64,000 bases of DNA from Nocardia rosealba (GTDB lineage: Bacteria > Actinomycetota > Actinomycetes > Mycobacteriales > Mycobacteriaceae): the NCBI RefSeq assembly GCF_020216065.1, contig NZ_JAIWNA010000005.1:182464-246463 (forward strand). Direction: 5' to 3'. A model generated the notes under the pieces. It was not told where the DNA came from, made no database searches, and was given only the letters and a program-made list of their open reading frames with translations. Shown here one piece after another: positions 51,271 through 59,996 of the stretch; the stretch's first letter is position 1; each line of letters opens with the position of its first letter. The position numbers and the translations under genes were made by a program.

Positions 51271-52291
51271 TGGGCTTACACCTTCCGGTGACCTGCAGCG
51301 CCGGCATGTGGACTTCCATCGGCTTGCCATCGGGGCCACTGATCAACAAGTTGGTACCGCAGATGTAGAGCTGGAGGAAGGAGCCGTAGGCGCCGATCCG
51401 GATGAGTTTCTTGTAGGTATCCGGCAGTCTGTCGAGCACCCATTGGATGTGGTCGGACCCCTCGTCCAGATTGGTGGCGAGCCGACCGGTCTGTTCGATC
51501 GTGGAGCGCAGATCGGGACGGGCCTGCACCAGCAGGTCGTTGACCTCCTTGGTCGCGCCCGCGATCCTCGGCAACGCGTTGCCGATCGGATCGCGCTCCG
51601 CGGACAGGTCGCTGACCAGGCGCTGCAGTTCGTCGATGGTGGTGGCGAATTGATCGCCGCGATCGCTGACCGTGGCGAGCACGGTGTTCAGGTTGTCGAT
51701 CACACTGCCGATCAGCGCGTCGCGATCGGCCAGGGTCTTGGCGAAGCCGCCACCGCTGTTGAGCAGCGACACGAGCGTTCCGCCCTGGCCCTGGAAGATC
51801 TGCAGCAGCGCCTCGGTGAGGTCGTTGACCTGCGCCGGGTCGAGCCCGCGCAGCAGCGGCTTGAATCCGCCGAGCAGCAGGTCGAGGTCGAGGGCGGGCT
51901 GGGTCTGCTCGAGGCCGATGGTGTCGCCGTCGGAAAGCCGGCGAGCCGAGCCCGGCCCCTCCAGCAGCTCCAGATAGCGGTCGCCGACCAGGTTCTCGTA
52001 CTTGATCGCCGCCCGGGTGCTGGCCAGGACCGCGTACTTGGTGTCGACATCGAACTCGACGTGCGCGAGGTTGTCGTCGCCGACCTTCACCGAGGTCACC
52101 GAACCCACCGGCACACCGGCGATGCGCACCTTGGCGCCGGGCACCATGCCCGAGGAGCTGGTGAACACCGCGCGATAGCCGTTCTCGCTGGAGAACCGCG
52201 CCTGGCTCAAAACGATTGCCAGACCGGCGAATACCAGCGTCATCACCACGGTGAAGATCGCCAGTTTGATCGTCGTCGAGGTGTTCTTCAC
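51263..52291 (-). CDS. mce4B: Mce4-type MceB protein
   Basis: A 342-residue Mce protein with an N-terminal helix (IKLAIFTVVMTLVFAGLAIVL) and an MCE domain (SGMVPGAKVRIAGVPVGSV). The C-terminal part carries CGTNLLISGPDGKPMEVHMP and a final GRCKPNE. The GTG start at 52291 overlaps the mceA stop (GTGA). It is part of the coupled mceA-F series. Confidence 0.92.
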   Translation of the reverse strand: MKNTSTTIKLAIFTVVMTLVFAGLAIVLSQARFSSENGYRAVFTSSSGMVPGAKVRIAGVPVGSVTSVKVGDDNLAHVEFDVDTKYAVLASTRAAIKYENLVGDRYLELLEGPGSARRLSDGDTIGLEQTQPALDLDLLLGGFKPLLRGLDPAQVNDLTEALLQIFQGQGGTLVSLLNSGGGFAKTLADRDALIGSVIDNLNTVLATVSDRGDQFATTIDELQRLVSDLSAERDPIGNALPRIAGATKEVNDLLVQARPDLRSTIEQTGRLATNLDEGSDHIQWVLDRLPDTYKKLIRIGAYGSFLQLYICGTNLLISGPDGKPMEVHMPALQVTGRCKPNE

Positions 52292-53487
52292 CGTGTCACT
52301 CCCGGCATTCCGTCCAGCAGCAGCTGGAAGACCCGAGGCATGCCGTGGAATTCGTGACGCGTGGTCGGTGCGTACGGCGCGCCCTCGCTGGTGTCGGTCA
52401 CCAGGTAGTCCGAATGGCTCTCCGGGACGCGGTCCAGCACGCCTTCACAGCGCGGGCCTCCGGTCGCGTTCACCTTGGGCAGGTCGTCCGGGTAGCTGTA
52501 GGGCTTGGCACCGAGCATGAAGCTCGCGTTCATGCCGACACCGGGCAGCAAACCACCCATCATGTCCTCGGCGATCGGGATCAGTGTGCCGAGTCCGTTG
52601 ACCACACAGCTCACCGATTCGCGGTAGTCGTACAGCAGCGCGGTGGAAGGACGCAGCAGGTCGAGCGCGGTCACCAGATCGTTCTCGTTCTCCCGCAGGA
52701 CAGTTCCGGCCGTATCGGACAGGCCGATCACATTCACCAGCACGTTGTCGAGCTGCCCCTGCATTTCGGTGATGGTCTGCGCGGTGCCCGTCGAATTGTC
52801 GACCGTGCGCAACAGTGGATCGGCGACATCGGCGTAGATCCCGGTCACCTGCGCGGTCTTGTCCAGGTCTGTCTGCAGCGTGGGCAGGTACGGATTCAGT
52901 TCGCGCAGATAGCGATCCGAACGGACGAGCAGGTCGCCGAACTTGTCGCCGCGCCCTTCGAGGGCGGTGCCTAGCGCGGTCAGGGTCGCGTTCAGCTTCT
53001 CGGGCTCCACTTGGGCGAGCACGTCGGACAGGTGCTGGAACAGGGTGTTGAACTCGACGGTCACCGAGCTCGCCGAGACAGTGCTGCCCGGCGCCAGCGA
53101 CTTCGCGGAAGGCTGTTCGGGCACAATGAAATTGACGTATTTGGCGCCGAACACCGTGGTCGAGCGGATGTCGACCCCGGCATTGTCTGGCACGAGCTTC
53201 AGCTGATCGGGGTCGAGCTCCAACCGCAGGGTCGCACCGTCGGCGGCCAGGTCGATGTCGGCGACCCGGCCGATCTCGACGCCGCGCACCTTCACCTTGG
53301 CGTCGGGGTCGAGGACCAGGCCCGAGCGAGGCGCGTCGACCAGCACCACGGCGGTGTTGGTGAACGCGCCCTGGAACAGCGCGATCGCGAAGGCCGCGCC
53401 CGCGACGAGTACGCCGACGAGGGCCAGGGCCGCGAGCTTGCGCCCCAGCCCGCCCTGCAGTGCGGCAACGATCCGTGAGGTGTCCAT
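52288..53487 (-). CDS. mce4A: Mce4-type MceA protein
   Basis: A 399-residue Mce protein, first of the six subunits. It has an N-terminal helix (LAALALVGVLVAGAAFAIAL), an MCE domain (SGLVLDPDAKVKVRGVEIGRV) and a following region with TVFGAKYVNFIVP and NTLFQHLSDVL. The family name for the helical part is the CUP1 or cholesterol-uptake domain. It lies four bases after yrbE4B and overlaps mceB by four bases. Confidence 0.93.
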   Translation of the reverse strand: MDTSRIVAALQGGLGRKLAALALVGVLVAGAAFAIALFQGAFTNTAVVLVDAPRSGLVLDPDAKVKVRGVEIGRVADIDLAADGATLRLELDPDQLKLVPDNAGVDIRSTTVFGAKYVNFIVPEQPSAKSLAPGSTVSASSVTVEFNTLFQHLSDVLAQVEPEKLNATLTALGTALEGRGDKFGDLLVRSDRYLRELNPYLPTLQTDLDKTAQVTGIYADVADPLLRTVDNSTGTAQTITEMQGQLDNVLVNVIGLSDTAGTVLRENENDLVTALDLLRPSTALLYDYRESVSCVVNGLGTLIPIAEDMMGGLLPGVGMNASFMLGAKPYSYPDDLPKVNATGGPRCEGVLDRVPESHSDYLVTDTSEGAPYAPTTRHEFHGMPRVFQLLLDGMPGVTR

Positions 53488-53491
53488 ACCG

Positions 53492-54343
53492 CTATCCCGA
53501 GAGGTGGAAGTTGCCGGAGGTGCCGTAGATGGCCAGTGAGATCAGCAGCGTCACCGTGACGACCGCGACCAGCGAGGCCCGCACCGCGTTGCCGACTGCT
53601 ACACCGACCCCGACCGGACCGCCCGCGGCATGGAAGCCGTAGTAGGTGTGGATCAGCATCACGGCCAGGGCCATCACCATCGCCTGCGCGAACGACCACA
53701 GGATGTCGCTGGGGATGAGGAAGGTCGAGAAGTAGTGGTCGTAGACGCCCGCCGACTGCCCGTAGATCACCACGGTGGCGAAGCGGCTGGCGATGAACGA
53801 GGCGATCACCGCCAGGGCGTAGAGCGGCACGATCGCGATCATGCCCGCAAGCACCCGGGTTCCCACCAGGAACGGCACCGGCCGGATCGCCATCGATTCC
53901 AGCGCGTCGATCTCCTCGGCCACCCGCATGGCACCGAGCTGGGCGGTCGCGCCCGCGCCGATGGTGGCGGCCAGGCCGATACCGGAGATCACCGGCGCCG
54001 CGATGCGCACATTGATGAAGGCGGCGAAGAAGCCGGTGAGCGCCTCGACGCCGATATTGCCGAGCGAGCTGTAGCCCTGCACCGCGATGGTGCCGCCCGC
54101 CATCAGCGTCAGGAAGCCGACGATGACCACGGTGCCGCCGATCACGGCGAGAGCGCCACTGCCCATGCTGATCTCGGCGATGAGCCGGATGGTCTCGGTG
54201 CGGTAGTGCACCAGGGCGCGCGGTACCGAGCCGAGTGCCTTGACGAAGAAGATCGCCTTGTCACCGAGGGAGTCCAGCGCTTTGGACGCCCGCTCGTATC
54301 GACGGACCGCCCGCGGGAATTTGGAACGAACTACAAAGGCCAT
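53492..54343 (-). CDS. yrbE4B: YrbE4B MlaE-family permease
   Basis: A 283-residue MlaE/YrbE permease with about five or six helices. Family landmarks are the FVKALGSVPRAL amphipathic region, GGTVIVGFLTLMAGGTIAVQ, AMRVAEEIDALESMAIRP and FLVGTRVLAGMIAIVPLY. It forms the membrane pore of the Mce4 transporter together with YrbE4A and probably the ATPase MceG, which is not in the window. It lies four bases from its neighbours on both sides. Confidence 0.94.
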   Translation of the reverse strand: MAFVVRSKFPRAVRRYERASKALDSLGDKAIFFVKALGSVPRALVHYRTETIRLIAEISMGSGALAVIGGTVVIVGFLTLMAGGTIAVQGYSSLGNIGVEALTGFFAAFINVRIAAPVISGIGLAATIGAGATAQLGAMRVAEEIDALESMAIRPVPFLVGTRVLAGMIAIVPLYALAVIASFIASRFATVVIYGQSAGVYDHYFSTFLIPSDILWSFAQAMVMALAVMLIHTYYGFHAAGGPVGVGVAVGNAVRASLVAVVTVTLLISLAIYGTSGNFHLSG

Positions 54344-54347
54344 GTGT

Positions 54348-55112
54348 TCACCGCACCGTGAATTTCAGGCCGATCGCGGTGACGACGACATTCACCACGA
54401 ACAGCGCCATAAAGGCGAACACGACGGTCTGGTTCACGGCGTCGCCCACACTCTTGGGCCCGCCTTTCACCTGCAGCCCGAGATAACAGGCGACCATTCC
54501 GGCGATGAGCCCGAACAGGCCCGCCTTGATTTCGGAGATGATCAGCTCGGGCAGATTGGTGAGCAGCGGAATGCCGTTGACGAATGCACCGGGATTCACG
54601 CCTTGCAGAAACACCGAGAACGCGAAGCCACCGACGATGCCGACCGTGCACACCAGGCTGTTGAGCATCAGCGCCACGAACATCGAGGCGAGCACGCGCG
54701 GCACGACGAGCCGGCTCACCGGGTCGATGCCGAGCACCTTCATCGCGTCGATCTCCTCGCGAATGGTGCGGGCACCGAGGTCGGCGCAGATCGCTGTCGC
54801 GCCCGCTCCGGCCACGATCAGCACGGTGACGATCGGGCCGACCTGCGTGACGGCGCCGAACGCGGCGGCCGCCCCGCTGAGGTCGGCGGCACCGATCTCG
54901 CGCAACAGGATGTTGAGGGTGAAGACGACGAGCACGGTGAACGGGATCGCCACCAACAGCGTCGGCAGGATGGAGACGCGGGCGACGAACCAGGACTGGT
55001 CGACGAACTCACGCCATTGGAACGGCCGGCGGAAGGCGGCTCGTGCCACTTCCGCGCCGAGTTCGAAGAATCCGCCGACTGCCCGCAACGGGACAGCAAG
55101 GAGGTCGTTCAC
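54348..55112 (-). CDS. yrbE4A: YrbE4A MlaE-family permease
   Basis: A 254-residue MlaE/YrbE permease and partner of YrbE4B. Family landmarks are QSWFVARVSILPTLLVAIPF, GARTIREEIDAMKVLGIDP and SEIKAGLFGLIAGMVACYLG. I chose GTG 55112, because a GAGGAG ribosome site lies eight bases upstream; a TTG at 55118 is too close to it. It is the first gene of the ten-gene mce operon, with a KstR-like operator at 55200-55213 upstream. Confidence 0.94.
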   Translation of the reverse strand: MNDLLAVPLRAVGGFFELGAEVARAAFRRPFQWREFVDQSWFVARVSILPTLLVAIPFTVLVVFTLNILLREIGAADLSGAAAAFGAVTQVGPIVTVLIVAGAGATAICADLGARTIREEIDAMKVLGIDPVSRLVVPRVLASMFVALMLNSLVCTVGIVGGFAFSVFLQGVNPGAFVNGIPLLTNLPELIISEIKAGLFGLIAGMVACYLGLQVKGGPKSVGDAVNQTVVFAFMALFVVNVVVTAIGLKFTVR

Positions 55113-55422
55113 CGGCAATCCTCCTCGTTAGACGGGCGGACCATGGCGTCCGCGTTTCCGTACTTCACCGCCACCCCGATCTGAAGACTGCCCAAAGACT
55201 AGAACACGTTCTCACGAATGTCTGCGATTTCCGGAGACTTGTACCAGGAGTTTTTCCCGGAAAATGCCGTCCGAACTGAAACGACTCCTGACCGCTTCAC
55301 CCAGACCTCCTGTGAGACACCACACATGCCGACGTCCATGTCTACCAATACCTGGACCGGCGTACAACAGATCTGCGGCGAGCCGGGACGGAGACTTTCC
55401 GCCCGGCCAACATCCGGCAACC
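55113..55422. other. 310-base regulatory interval before the mce operon
   Basis: No gene is seen here. The interval separates the start of yrbE4A from the stop of the hsd4A-like gene, both on the minus strand, and holds the KstR-like operator at 55200-55213. The remainder shows no ORF that I would support. Confidence 0.7.
55200..55213. promoter_or_regulatory. KstR-like operator (mce operon)
   Basis: TAGAACACGTTCTC carries the AACnnGTT core with matching flanks, as in the KstR sterol-repressor operator known from mycobacteria and Rhodococcus. It lies 88 bases before the yrbE4A start. De-repression by sterol CoA intermediates is expected from known KstR biology. Confidence 0.75.
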
Positions 55423-56325
55423 TCAGCCGAGATCGCGAAGCGCTCGCGCCGAGAAAGTGTGGTCGGCCGGGCGGCCGGCGAAGTACTGCTGCAGGGTCGA
55501 GGCGAGATCGTCCTCGGCCCACTGCTCGCCCGCGGCGTCGAAGCGCTGCTCGACCGTCGGCGGCGCCATCAGCGCGACCATCGGGCCGTAGACCACGAAG
55601 ACCTGCCCGTTCACCTCGTCGGCCGCGGGCGAAGCCAGGTAGGCGACCAGCTTCGCGACATGTTCGGGAGCCAGCGGGTCGACCTGACCCTCGGGCGCCT
55701 CGGAGAAGACCGCCTCGGTCATGGCCGTGCGCGCACGCGGGCAGATCGCGTTGGCGCGCACGCCGTAGCGCGACAATCCACGCGCCGCCGAGAGGGTGAG
55801 CGCGGTGATTCCGGCCTTGGCCGCACCGTAGTTCGCCTGCCCTTCGGGACCGAGCAGACCGGCCTCGGAGGAGGTGTTGATCAACCGCCCGTACACCGGT
55901 TCGCCCGCCGATTTGGAGGCCGTTCGCCAATACGAGCAAGCATTGCGCGACAAAAGAAAATGGCCGCGCAGATGAACGGCGAGTACCGCGTCCCAGTCTT
56001 CGTCGGACATGTTGAACAGCATGCGGTCGCGCGTAATACCCGCATTGTTGACAACGATATCGAGGCCCCCGAGCGATTCCCGCGCGGTAGCGACGAGCGC
56101 GTCGGCGGTGACACGTTCGGCGATACTTCCACCGACGAATTCCGCTTTACCGCCGAGTTCGCGAATTGTGGCGATCGTTTCGGCGGCCGCGTCCTCGGTG
56201 AGGTCGTTGACGACCACCGCCGCGCCCGCCGAGGCCAGCGCGAGCGCCTCGGCCCGACCGAGACCCGCGCCCGCACCGGTGACGATGGCGACCCGGCCCT
56301 CCAGTGAAGTCTGCATCACACTCAT
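55423..56325 (-). CDS. hsd4A: SDR, Hsd4A-like (17-beta-HSD / 3-hydroxyacyl-CoA type)
   Basis: A 300-residue SDR. The cofactor motif TGAGAGLG is at the N-terminus, NNAG is present, and the catalytic triad is serine in INTSSEAG with YGAAK. The C-terminal tail (QQYFAGRPADHTFSARALRDLG) is longer than in simple SDRs. M. tuberculosis Rv3502c (Hsd4A) has the same place between yrbE4A and the ferredoxin. It probably oxidises a 3-hydroxyacyl-CoA of the side chain or a 17-hydroxysteroid. The ATG at 56325 lies 11 bases from the KstR-like operator at 56337-56350. Confidence 0.85.
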   Translation of the reverse strand: MSVMQTSLEGRVAIVTGAGAGLGRAEALALASAGAAVVVNDLTEDAAAETIATIRELGGKAEFVGGSIAERVTADALVATARESLGGLDIVVNNAGITRDRMLFNMSDEDWDAVLAVHLRGHFLLSRNACSYWRTASKSAGEPVYGRLINTSSEAGLLGPEGQANYGAAKAGITALTLSAARGLSRYGVRANAICPRARTAMTEAVFSEAPEGQVDPLAPEHVAKLVAYLASPAADEVNGQVFVVYGPMVALMAPPTVEQRFDAAGEQWAEDDLASTLQQYFAGRPADHTFSARALRDLG

Positions 56326-56336
56326 CGGGCCGACTT

Positions 56337-56350
56337 TAGAACGTGTTTCA
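56337..56350. promoter_or_regulatory. KstR-like operator (hsd4A)
   Basis: TAGAACGTGTTTCA contains AACnnGTT with flanks close to the KstR consensus. It lies 11 bases upstream of the hsd4A start and 18 bases downstream of the ferredoxin stop. Confidence 0.7.
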
Positions 56351-56368
56351 CCATCCGACAAGAGGCGA

Positions 56369-56557
56369 TCACGCCAATCTCAGCGCGGCCTTCGGGCACT
56401 GCGCCACCGCCTCCTCCGCATCGGCGACGCGGTCGGCGGCGATATCGCCCTCGGCGACGGTCAGCTGATCGTCGTCATCGAGTTCGAACATGTCAGGGGC
56501 GATTCCGACGCAGACGCCGTTCGCTTCGCAGCGGTCGAAATCGACGATGATCTTCAT
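56369..56557 (-). CDS. fdxD: [3Fe-4S]-type ferredoxin (FdxD-like)
   Basis: A 62-residue ferredoxin. Cys10 and Cys16 are in RCEANGVCVG, and the last ligand is Cys54 in QCPKAAL, which fits a 3Fe-4S or 7Fe-type small actinobacterial ferredoxin. The D-D-D-D-Q-L middle is typical. The ATG at 56557 follows GGAAGGA. It probably donates electrons to a P450 such as a sterol hydroxylase, by analogy to Rv3503c. It is divergent from the fadE26-like gene across an interval with a KstR-like operator. Confidence 0.88.
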   Translation of the reverse strand: MKIIVDFDRCEANGVCVGIAPDMFELDDDDQLTVAEGDIAADRVADAEEAVAQCPKAALRLA

Positions 56558-56642
56558 GGGATCTTCCTTCCAGACGGTCTCGGCGAGAGTAACCCGGATG
56601 GCATACCTCGCGCGGCGGAACCGGCACCGATTCACTGTCAAT

Positions 56643-56660
56643 ACTGGAACATGTTCCAGT
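56643..56660. promoter_or_regulatory. KstR-like operator, perfect 18-bp palindrome (fdxD/fadE26)
   Basis: ACTGGAACATGTTCCAGT is a perfect 18-base palindrome containing AACnnGTT. It lies between the divergent fdxD and fadE26-like genes, 54 bases before the fadE26-like start. It can serve both directions. Confidence 0.8.
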
Positions 56661-56714
56661 TCCTGTGCAATGATCGGCTCACCGAAGCTGGAGTTCGACA
56701 CCGAGGTGGGAAGC

Positions 56715-57908
56715 ATGCGCGTCGCGTACACGCCGCAGCAGGAAGAATTGCGCGCCGAGCTGCGCGCGTATTTCGCCGGGCTCATGACCCCGGAGCGCAA
56801 GAAGGCACTGAGCCTGCAGACCGGCGAGTACGGCGAGGGCGATGTATACCGCGAGGTGGTGCGTCAGATGGGCCGCGACGGCTGGCTCACGCTGAGCTGG
56901 CCCAAGGAGTACGGCGGCCAGGACCGGACCACCATGGACCAGCTGATCTTCGTGGAAGAGGCCGCCATCGCGGGCGCGCCCGTCCCGTTCCTGACGCTCA
57001 ACTCGGTGGCGCCGACCATCATGCAGTACGGCACCGAGGAGCAGAAGAAGTACTTCCTGCCCCGCATCGCCGCCGGTGAGCTGCACTTCGCGATCGGCTA
57101 CTCCGAGCCGGGCGCGGGAACCGACCTCGCCTCGCTGCGCACCGCCGCGGTGCGCGACGGCGACGACTTCGTCATCAACGGCCAGAAGATGTGGACCAGC
57201 CTCATCGCCTATGCCGACTACATCTGGCTGGCCGTGCGCACCGATCCCGCTGCCAAGAAGCACAAGGGGATCAGCATGTTCATCGTGCCGACCTCCGCCG
57301 AAGGGTTCTCCTGGACGCCCGTGCACACCATGGCCGGGCCCGACACCAGCGCCACCTACTACCAGGATGTTCGCGTGCCCGCGTCGTCGATGGTCGGTCC
57401 GGAGAACGGCGGCTGGTCGCTCATCACCAACCAGCTCAACCACGAGCGGGTGGCGCTCACCTCGGCCGGGCCGCTGTCGCTCGCGGTGACGCAGACGACC
57501 GCGTGGGCCCGCGACACGCTGCTCCCCGACGGTTCCCGCGTGATCGACCAGGAATGGGCGCGGCTGAATCTGGCCCGCGTGCACGCCAAGGTCGAATATC
57601 TGAAGCTGCTGAACTGGGAGATCGCCAGCCGCGCCGACCAGGGCGGCGAGGCCGCGCCGCGCCCGTGGGATGCCTCGGCGTGCAAGGTGTACGGCACCGA
57701 ACTGGCCACCGAGGCCTACCGGCTGCTGATGGAAGTGGTCGGCGCCGACGCCTACCTGCGCCAGGACTCCCCCGGTGCGGTGCTGCTCGGCAGGCTGGAG
57801 CGGATGCACCGCGCCGCCCTGATCCTCACCTTCGGCGGCGGCACCAACGAGGTGCAGCGCGACATCATCGCCATGACCGCCCTGCGCCAGCCCGCCGCCG
57901 CCCGCTGA
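56715..57908 (+). CDS. fadE26: Acyl-CoA dehydrogenase, FadE26/ChsE4-like
   Basis: A 397-residue acyl-CoA dehydrogenase subunit. Flavin and substrate motifs are LSWPKEYGGQDR, AIGYSEPGAGTDLASLRT, KMWTS in the flavin contact region and FGGGTNEVQRDIIA at the C-terminus. From memory, Rv3504 (ChsE4) and Rv3505 (ChsE5) form an alpha2beta2 enzyme that dehydrogenates the cholesterol side-chain C26 CoA ester. This gene and its neighbour have the same order. The ATG at 56715 is preceded by GGTGGGAAG. It lies 23 bases before the fadE27-like gene. Confidence 0.9.
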   Translation: MRVAYTPQQEELRAELRAYFAGLMTPERKKALSLQTGEYGEGDVYREVVRQMGRDGWLTLSWPKEYGGQDRTTMDQLIFVEEAAIAGAPVPFLTLNSVAPTIMQYGTEEQKKYFLPRIAAGELHFAIGYSEPGAGTDLASLRTAAVRDGDDFVINGQKMWTSLIAYADYIWLAVRTDPAAKKHKGISMFIVPTSAEGFSWTPVHTMAGPDTSATYYQDVRVPASSMVGPENGGWSLITNQLNHERVALTSAGPLSLAVTQTTAWARDTLLPDGSRVIDQEWARLNLARVHAKVEYLKLLNWEIASRADQGGEAAPRPWDASACKVYGTELATEAYRLLMEVVGADAYLRQDSPGAVLLGRLERMHRAALILTFGGGTNEVQRDIIAMTALRQPAAAR

Positions 57909-57931
57909 TCCACGAAAGCCGGTAAACCGCC

Positions 57932-59149
57932 ATGGATTTCACCCCCACCGAAGCCCAGACCGACCTCGCCCGCCTCACCGGCGAGGTCTGCGCCAAACTC
58001 GTCACCGCCGATCGGCTGCGTGAGCTCGACACTCCGGGCCGCTTCGACGAGCAACTCTGGAAGGCGCTCGCCGAAACCGGAGTACTCGCGGCCGCGCTGC
58101 CGGAAGCGTTGGGCGGCAGCGATTTCGGTGAGCTCGAGCAGTCCGCCGTGCTGCGTGAGCTCGGACGTGCTGACGCCGCCGTGCCGTACCTGTGGTCGGT
58201 CGTGCTCGGTGCGGGGGCGCTCGCGCGATTCGGCGAGGAGGACCAGCACGGGCTGGCACAGCGCGCAGGGGCGGGCGAGGTGGTGCTGACGGCGGCTCTG
58301 TCGGCGTCGCTGCACGATCCGATCGGCGCACCCGGGATCACCGCGACTCCTGCCTCTGCCGACAGCCCCGCTTCCGCGGCCGATCCGGCGAGCAGCAACC
58401 CGACCGCCGCCGGTATCTCGGCCACCGATTCAGCCGGTGACGATTCGCCTTCGCGCGGCACGGGTGCCGCGTGGACATTGACCGGCGTCGCGACGACCGT
58501 CCCGTACGCGGACCGGGCGGAGCGAATCCTGGTCCCCGCGTCGATCTCCGGCAATGACTCGGCTGCCGGCACCGTGGCGGTCTTCCTGGTCGACCCGGCG
58601 AATACCGTGGTGACGCCGCAGCAGGTCGTCGACCTGTCCCCCGAATTCCTCGTCGAGTTCGATGCCGCTCCGGCCGAACTGCTCGGCACCGTGGAATCCG
58701 GCGCCGACATCCTCACCTGGCTGCGCGAGCGCGCCTGGCTGGGGCTGTCCGCCTTGCAACTCGGCACCCTGGAACGCGCCCTGGAGATCACCGCCGAGCA
58801 CACCCGCACCCGCGAGCAGTTCGGCAAGGCCATCGGTTCCTTCCAGTCCGTGGCCCAGCGCCTGGCCGACGCCTACATCGACATCGGCGGCCTCCGCCTC
58901 ACCGTCACCCAGGCCGCCTGGCGCCTGTCCGAGGGCCTGCCCGCCGCCGAATCCGTCCACATCGCCAAGTTCTGGGCAGCCGAGGCGGGCCACAAGGTTG
59001 CCCACACCGTCGTCCACGTCCACGGCGGCCTCGGTATCGACCGCGATCACATCACCCACAACTACTTCACCGCCGCCAAGCACCACGAATTCGCCCTCGG
59101 CGGCGCGACCCCCCACCTCCTCGCCCTCGGCGCCCAGCTGGCGGGATAA
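57932..59149 (+). CDS. fadE27: Acyl-CoA dehydrogenase, FadE27/ChsE5-like
   Basis: A 405-residue acyl-CoA dehydrogenase subunit and partner of FadE26. Blocks seen are TGVLAAALPEALGGSDFGEL, EHTRTREQFGKAIGSFQSVAQ and HVHGGLGIDRDHITHNYF near the end. Compared with the recalled M. tuberculosis protein (about 373 residues) it is longer. An Ala/Ser/Thr/Pro-rich stretch of about 48 residues (131-178) sits in a loop of the beta domain. Low-complexity insertions there are unusual for the fold and may be a disordered surface loop. Confidence 0.88.
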   Translation: MDFTPTEAQTDLARLTGEVCAKLVTADRLRELDTPGRFDEQLWKALAETGVLAAALPEALGGSDFGELEQSAVLRELGRADAAVPYLWSVVLGAGALARFGEEDQHGLAQRAGAGEVVLTAALSASLHDPIGAPGITATPASADSPASAADPASSNPTAAGISATDSAGDDSPSRGTGAAWTLTGVATTVPYADRAERILVPASISGNDSAAGTVAVFLVDPANTVVTPQQVVDLSPEFLVEFDAAPAELLGTVESGADILTWLRERAWLGLSALQLGTLERALEITAEHTRTREQFGKAIGSFQSVAQRLADAYIDIGGLRLTVTQAAWRLSEGLPAAESVHIAKFWAAEAGHKVAHTVVHVHGGLGIDRDHITHNYFTAAKHHEFALGGATPHLLALGAQLAG

Positions 59150-59324
59150 GCGACAACCGCCGCGCGCCGCGTTGCGAGCCGGCGGCTCGACCTGCCGGTC
59201 GCCCGCTGCGACCACGACTTCGACGCGGTCGCAGCGGTTTTCGCATACTCGTGATCGCGCGCTCGCGACGCTTCATCCGGCGGGTTGCGCATACCGATGC
59301 CGACCAGGGCTGTCGGTCGCCGAC

Positions 59325-59897
59325 TCATAAGGTCAAGTAGCGCTGCAAGGTCGGGGCGATGTCGGTGACGAGCTGGGCCGGAGTGAGTGCCACTACCGGT
59401 GGTAGACGCAGGACGTAGCGGCACAGGGCCAGACCCAGGAGTTGGGTGACGATCAATCCGGCTCGGCGGGGGGCGTCGGCAGGATCGCCGAAGCGCAGGA
59501 CTGCGGGCAGGACCTGGGCGGCGAAGATTTCGCGGACTCGCTCGGCTACCGCCTCGTCGGTGATCGAGGTGCGCAGCAGGATCAGCAGGACGGTGTTGTC
59601 GTTGTCCTCCCAGATGGTGAGGAAGCGGCGGATCAGTAGCTCCCCCAATGTGTTCGGGTCGGCGGCACCGAGGTCGGGGAGGTCGAGGTCGATCTGGGCC
59701 GCGGCGGCGAAGAGGCCGTCTTTGGAGCCGAAGTAGCGCATCACCATCGAGGGGTCGATCTCGGCGTCGGCGGCGATGGCGCGGATGGTGGCTTTGGCGT
59801 AGCCATCGGCGGCGAAGCGGGCGCGGGCAGCGGCGAGGATGGCCGCGCGGGTGGCATCGGAGCGCCGGACCGGCTGCTCTTGCTGGGCGGATGACAT
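59325..59897 (-). CDS. TetR-family regulator divergent from a FAD monooxygenase
   Basis: A 190-residue TetR protein. The DNA-binding region runs from RAAILAAARARFAADGYAKA to IRAIAADAEIDPSMVMRYFGSKDGLF. The C-terminal domain is helical and gives no ligand. The start lies directly against the first of two related 31-base operator-like repeats (59897-59927), so binding there would block its own translation start and promoter. Divergent placement strongly suggests control of the monooxygenase gene. Confidence 0.9.
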   Translation of the reverse strand: MSSAQQEQPVRRSDATRAAILAAARARFAADGYAKATIRAIAADAEIDPSMVMRYFGSKDGLFAAAAQIDLDLPDLGAADPNTLGELLIRRFLTIWEDNDNTVLLILLRTSITDEAVAERVREIFAAQVLPAVLRFGDPADAPRRAGLIVTQLLGLALCRYVLRLPPVVALTPAQLVTDIAPTLQRYLTL

Positions 59898-59927
59898 GCC
59901 AACGATTGTAGGCCAACAACTGTTGAC
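59897..59927. promoter_or_regulatory. Operator-like repeat, copy 1 (TetR/monooxygenase)
   Basis: The 31-base segment starting TGCCAACGATTGTAGGC and ending CTGTTGAC matches the copy at 59955-59985 at about 22 of 31 positions in the same orientation. Its first 16 bases (59898-59913) are also an inverted repeat, with one mismatch, of 59956-59971. Confidence 0.65.
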
Positions 59928-59954
59928 TTTCTAGCGCCGCCGGGTCTACCGTTA

Positions 59955-59985
59955 TGCCTACAAGCGTTGGCAAACACTCGTTGAC
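59955..59985. promoter_or_regulatory. Operator-like repeat, copy 2 (TetR/monooxygenase)
   Basis: The 31-base segment starting TGCCTACAAGCGTTGGC and ending CTCGTTGAC matches copy 1 in the same orientation. It ends 11 bases before the monooxygenase start, so a bound repressor could block transcription. The two copies lie 58 bases apart start to start. Confidence 0.65.
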
Positions 59986-59996
59986 CAGGAGTCGAA

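Noticed and set aside
53630..55184. Plus-strand ORFs across the mce permeases
   Set aside because: They mirror yrbE4A/yrbE4B and are rich in His/Asp/Arg without recognisable domains.
55119..55422. ORF in the interval before the mce operon (plus strand)
   Set aside because: Frames there continue as mirrors of the flanking genes; only the KstR-like site looks functional.
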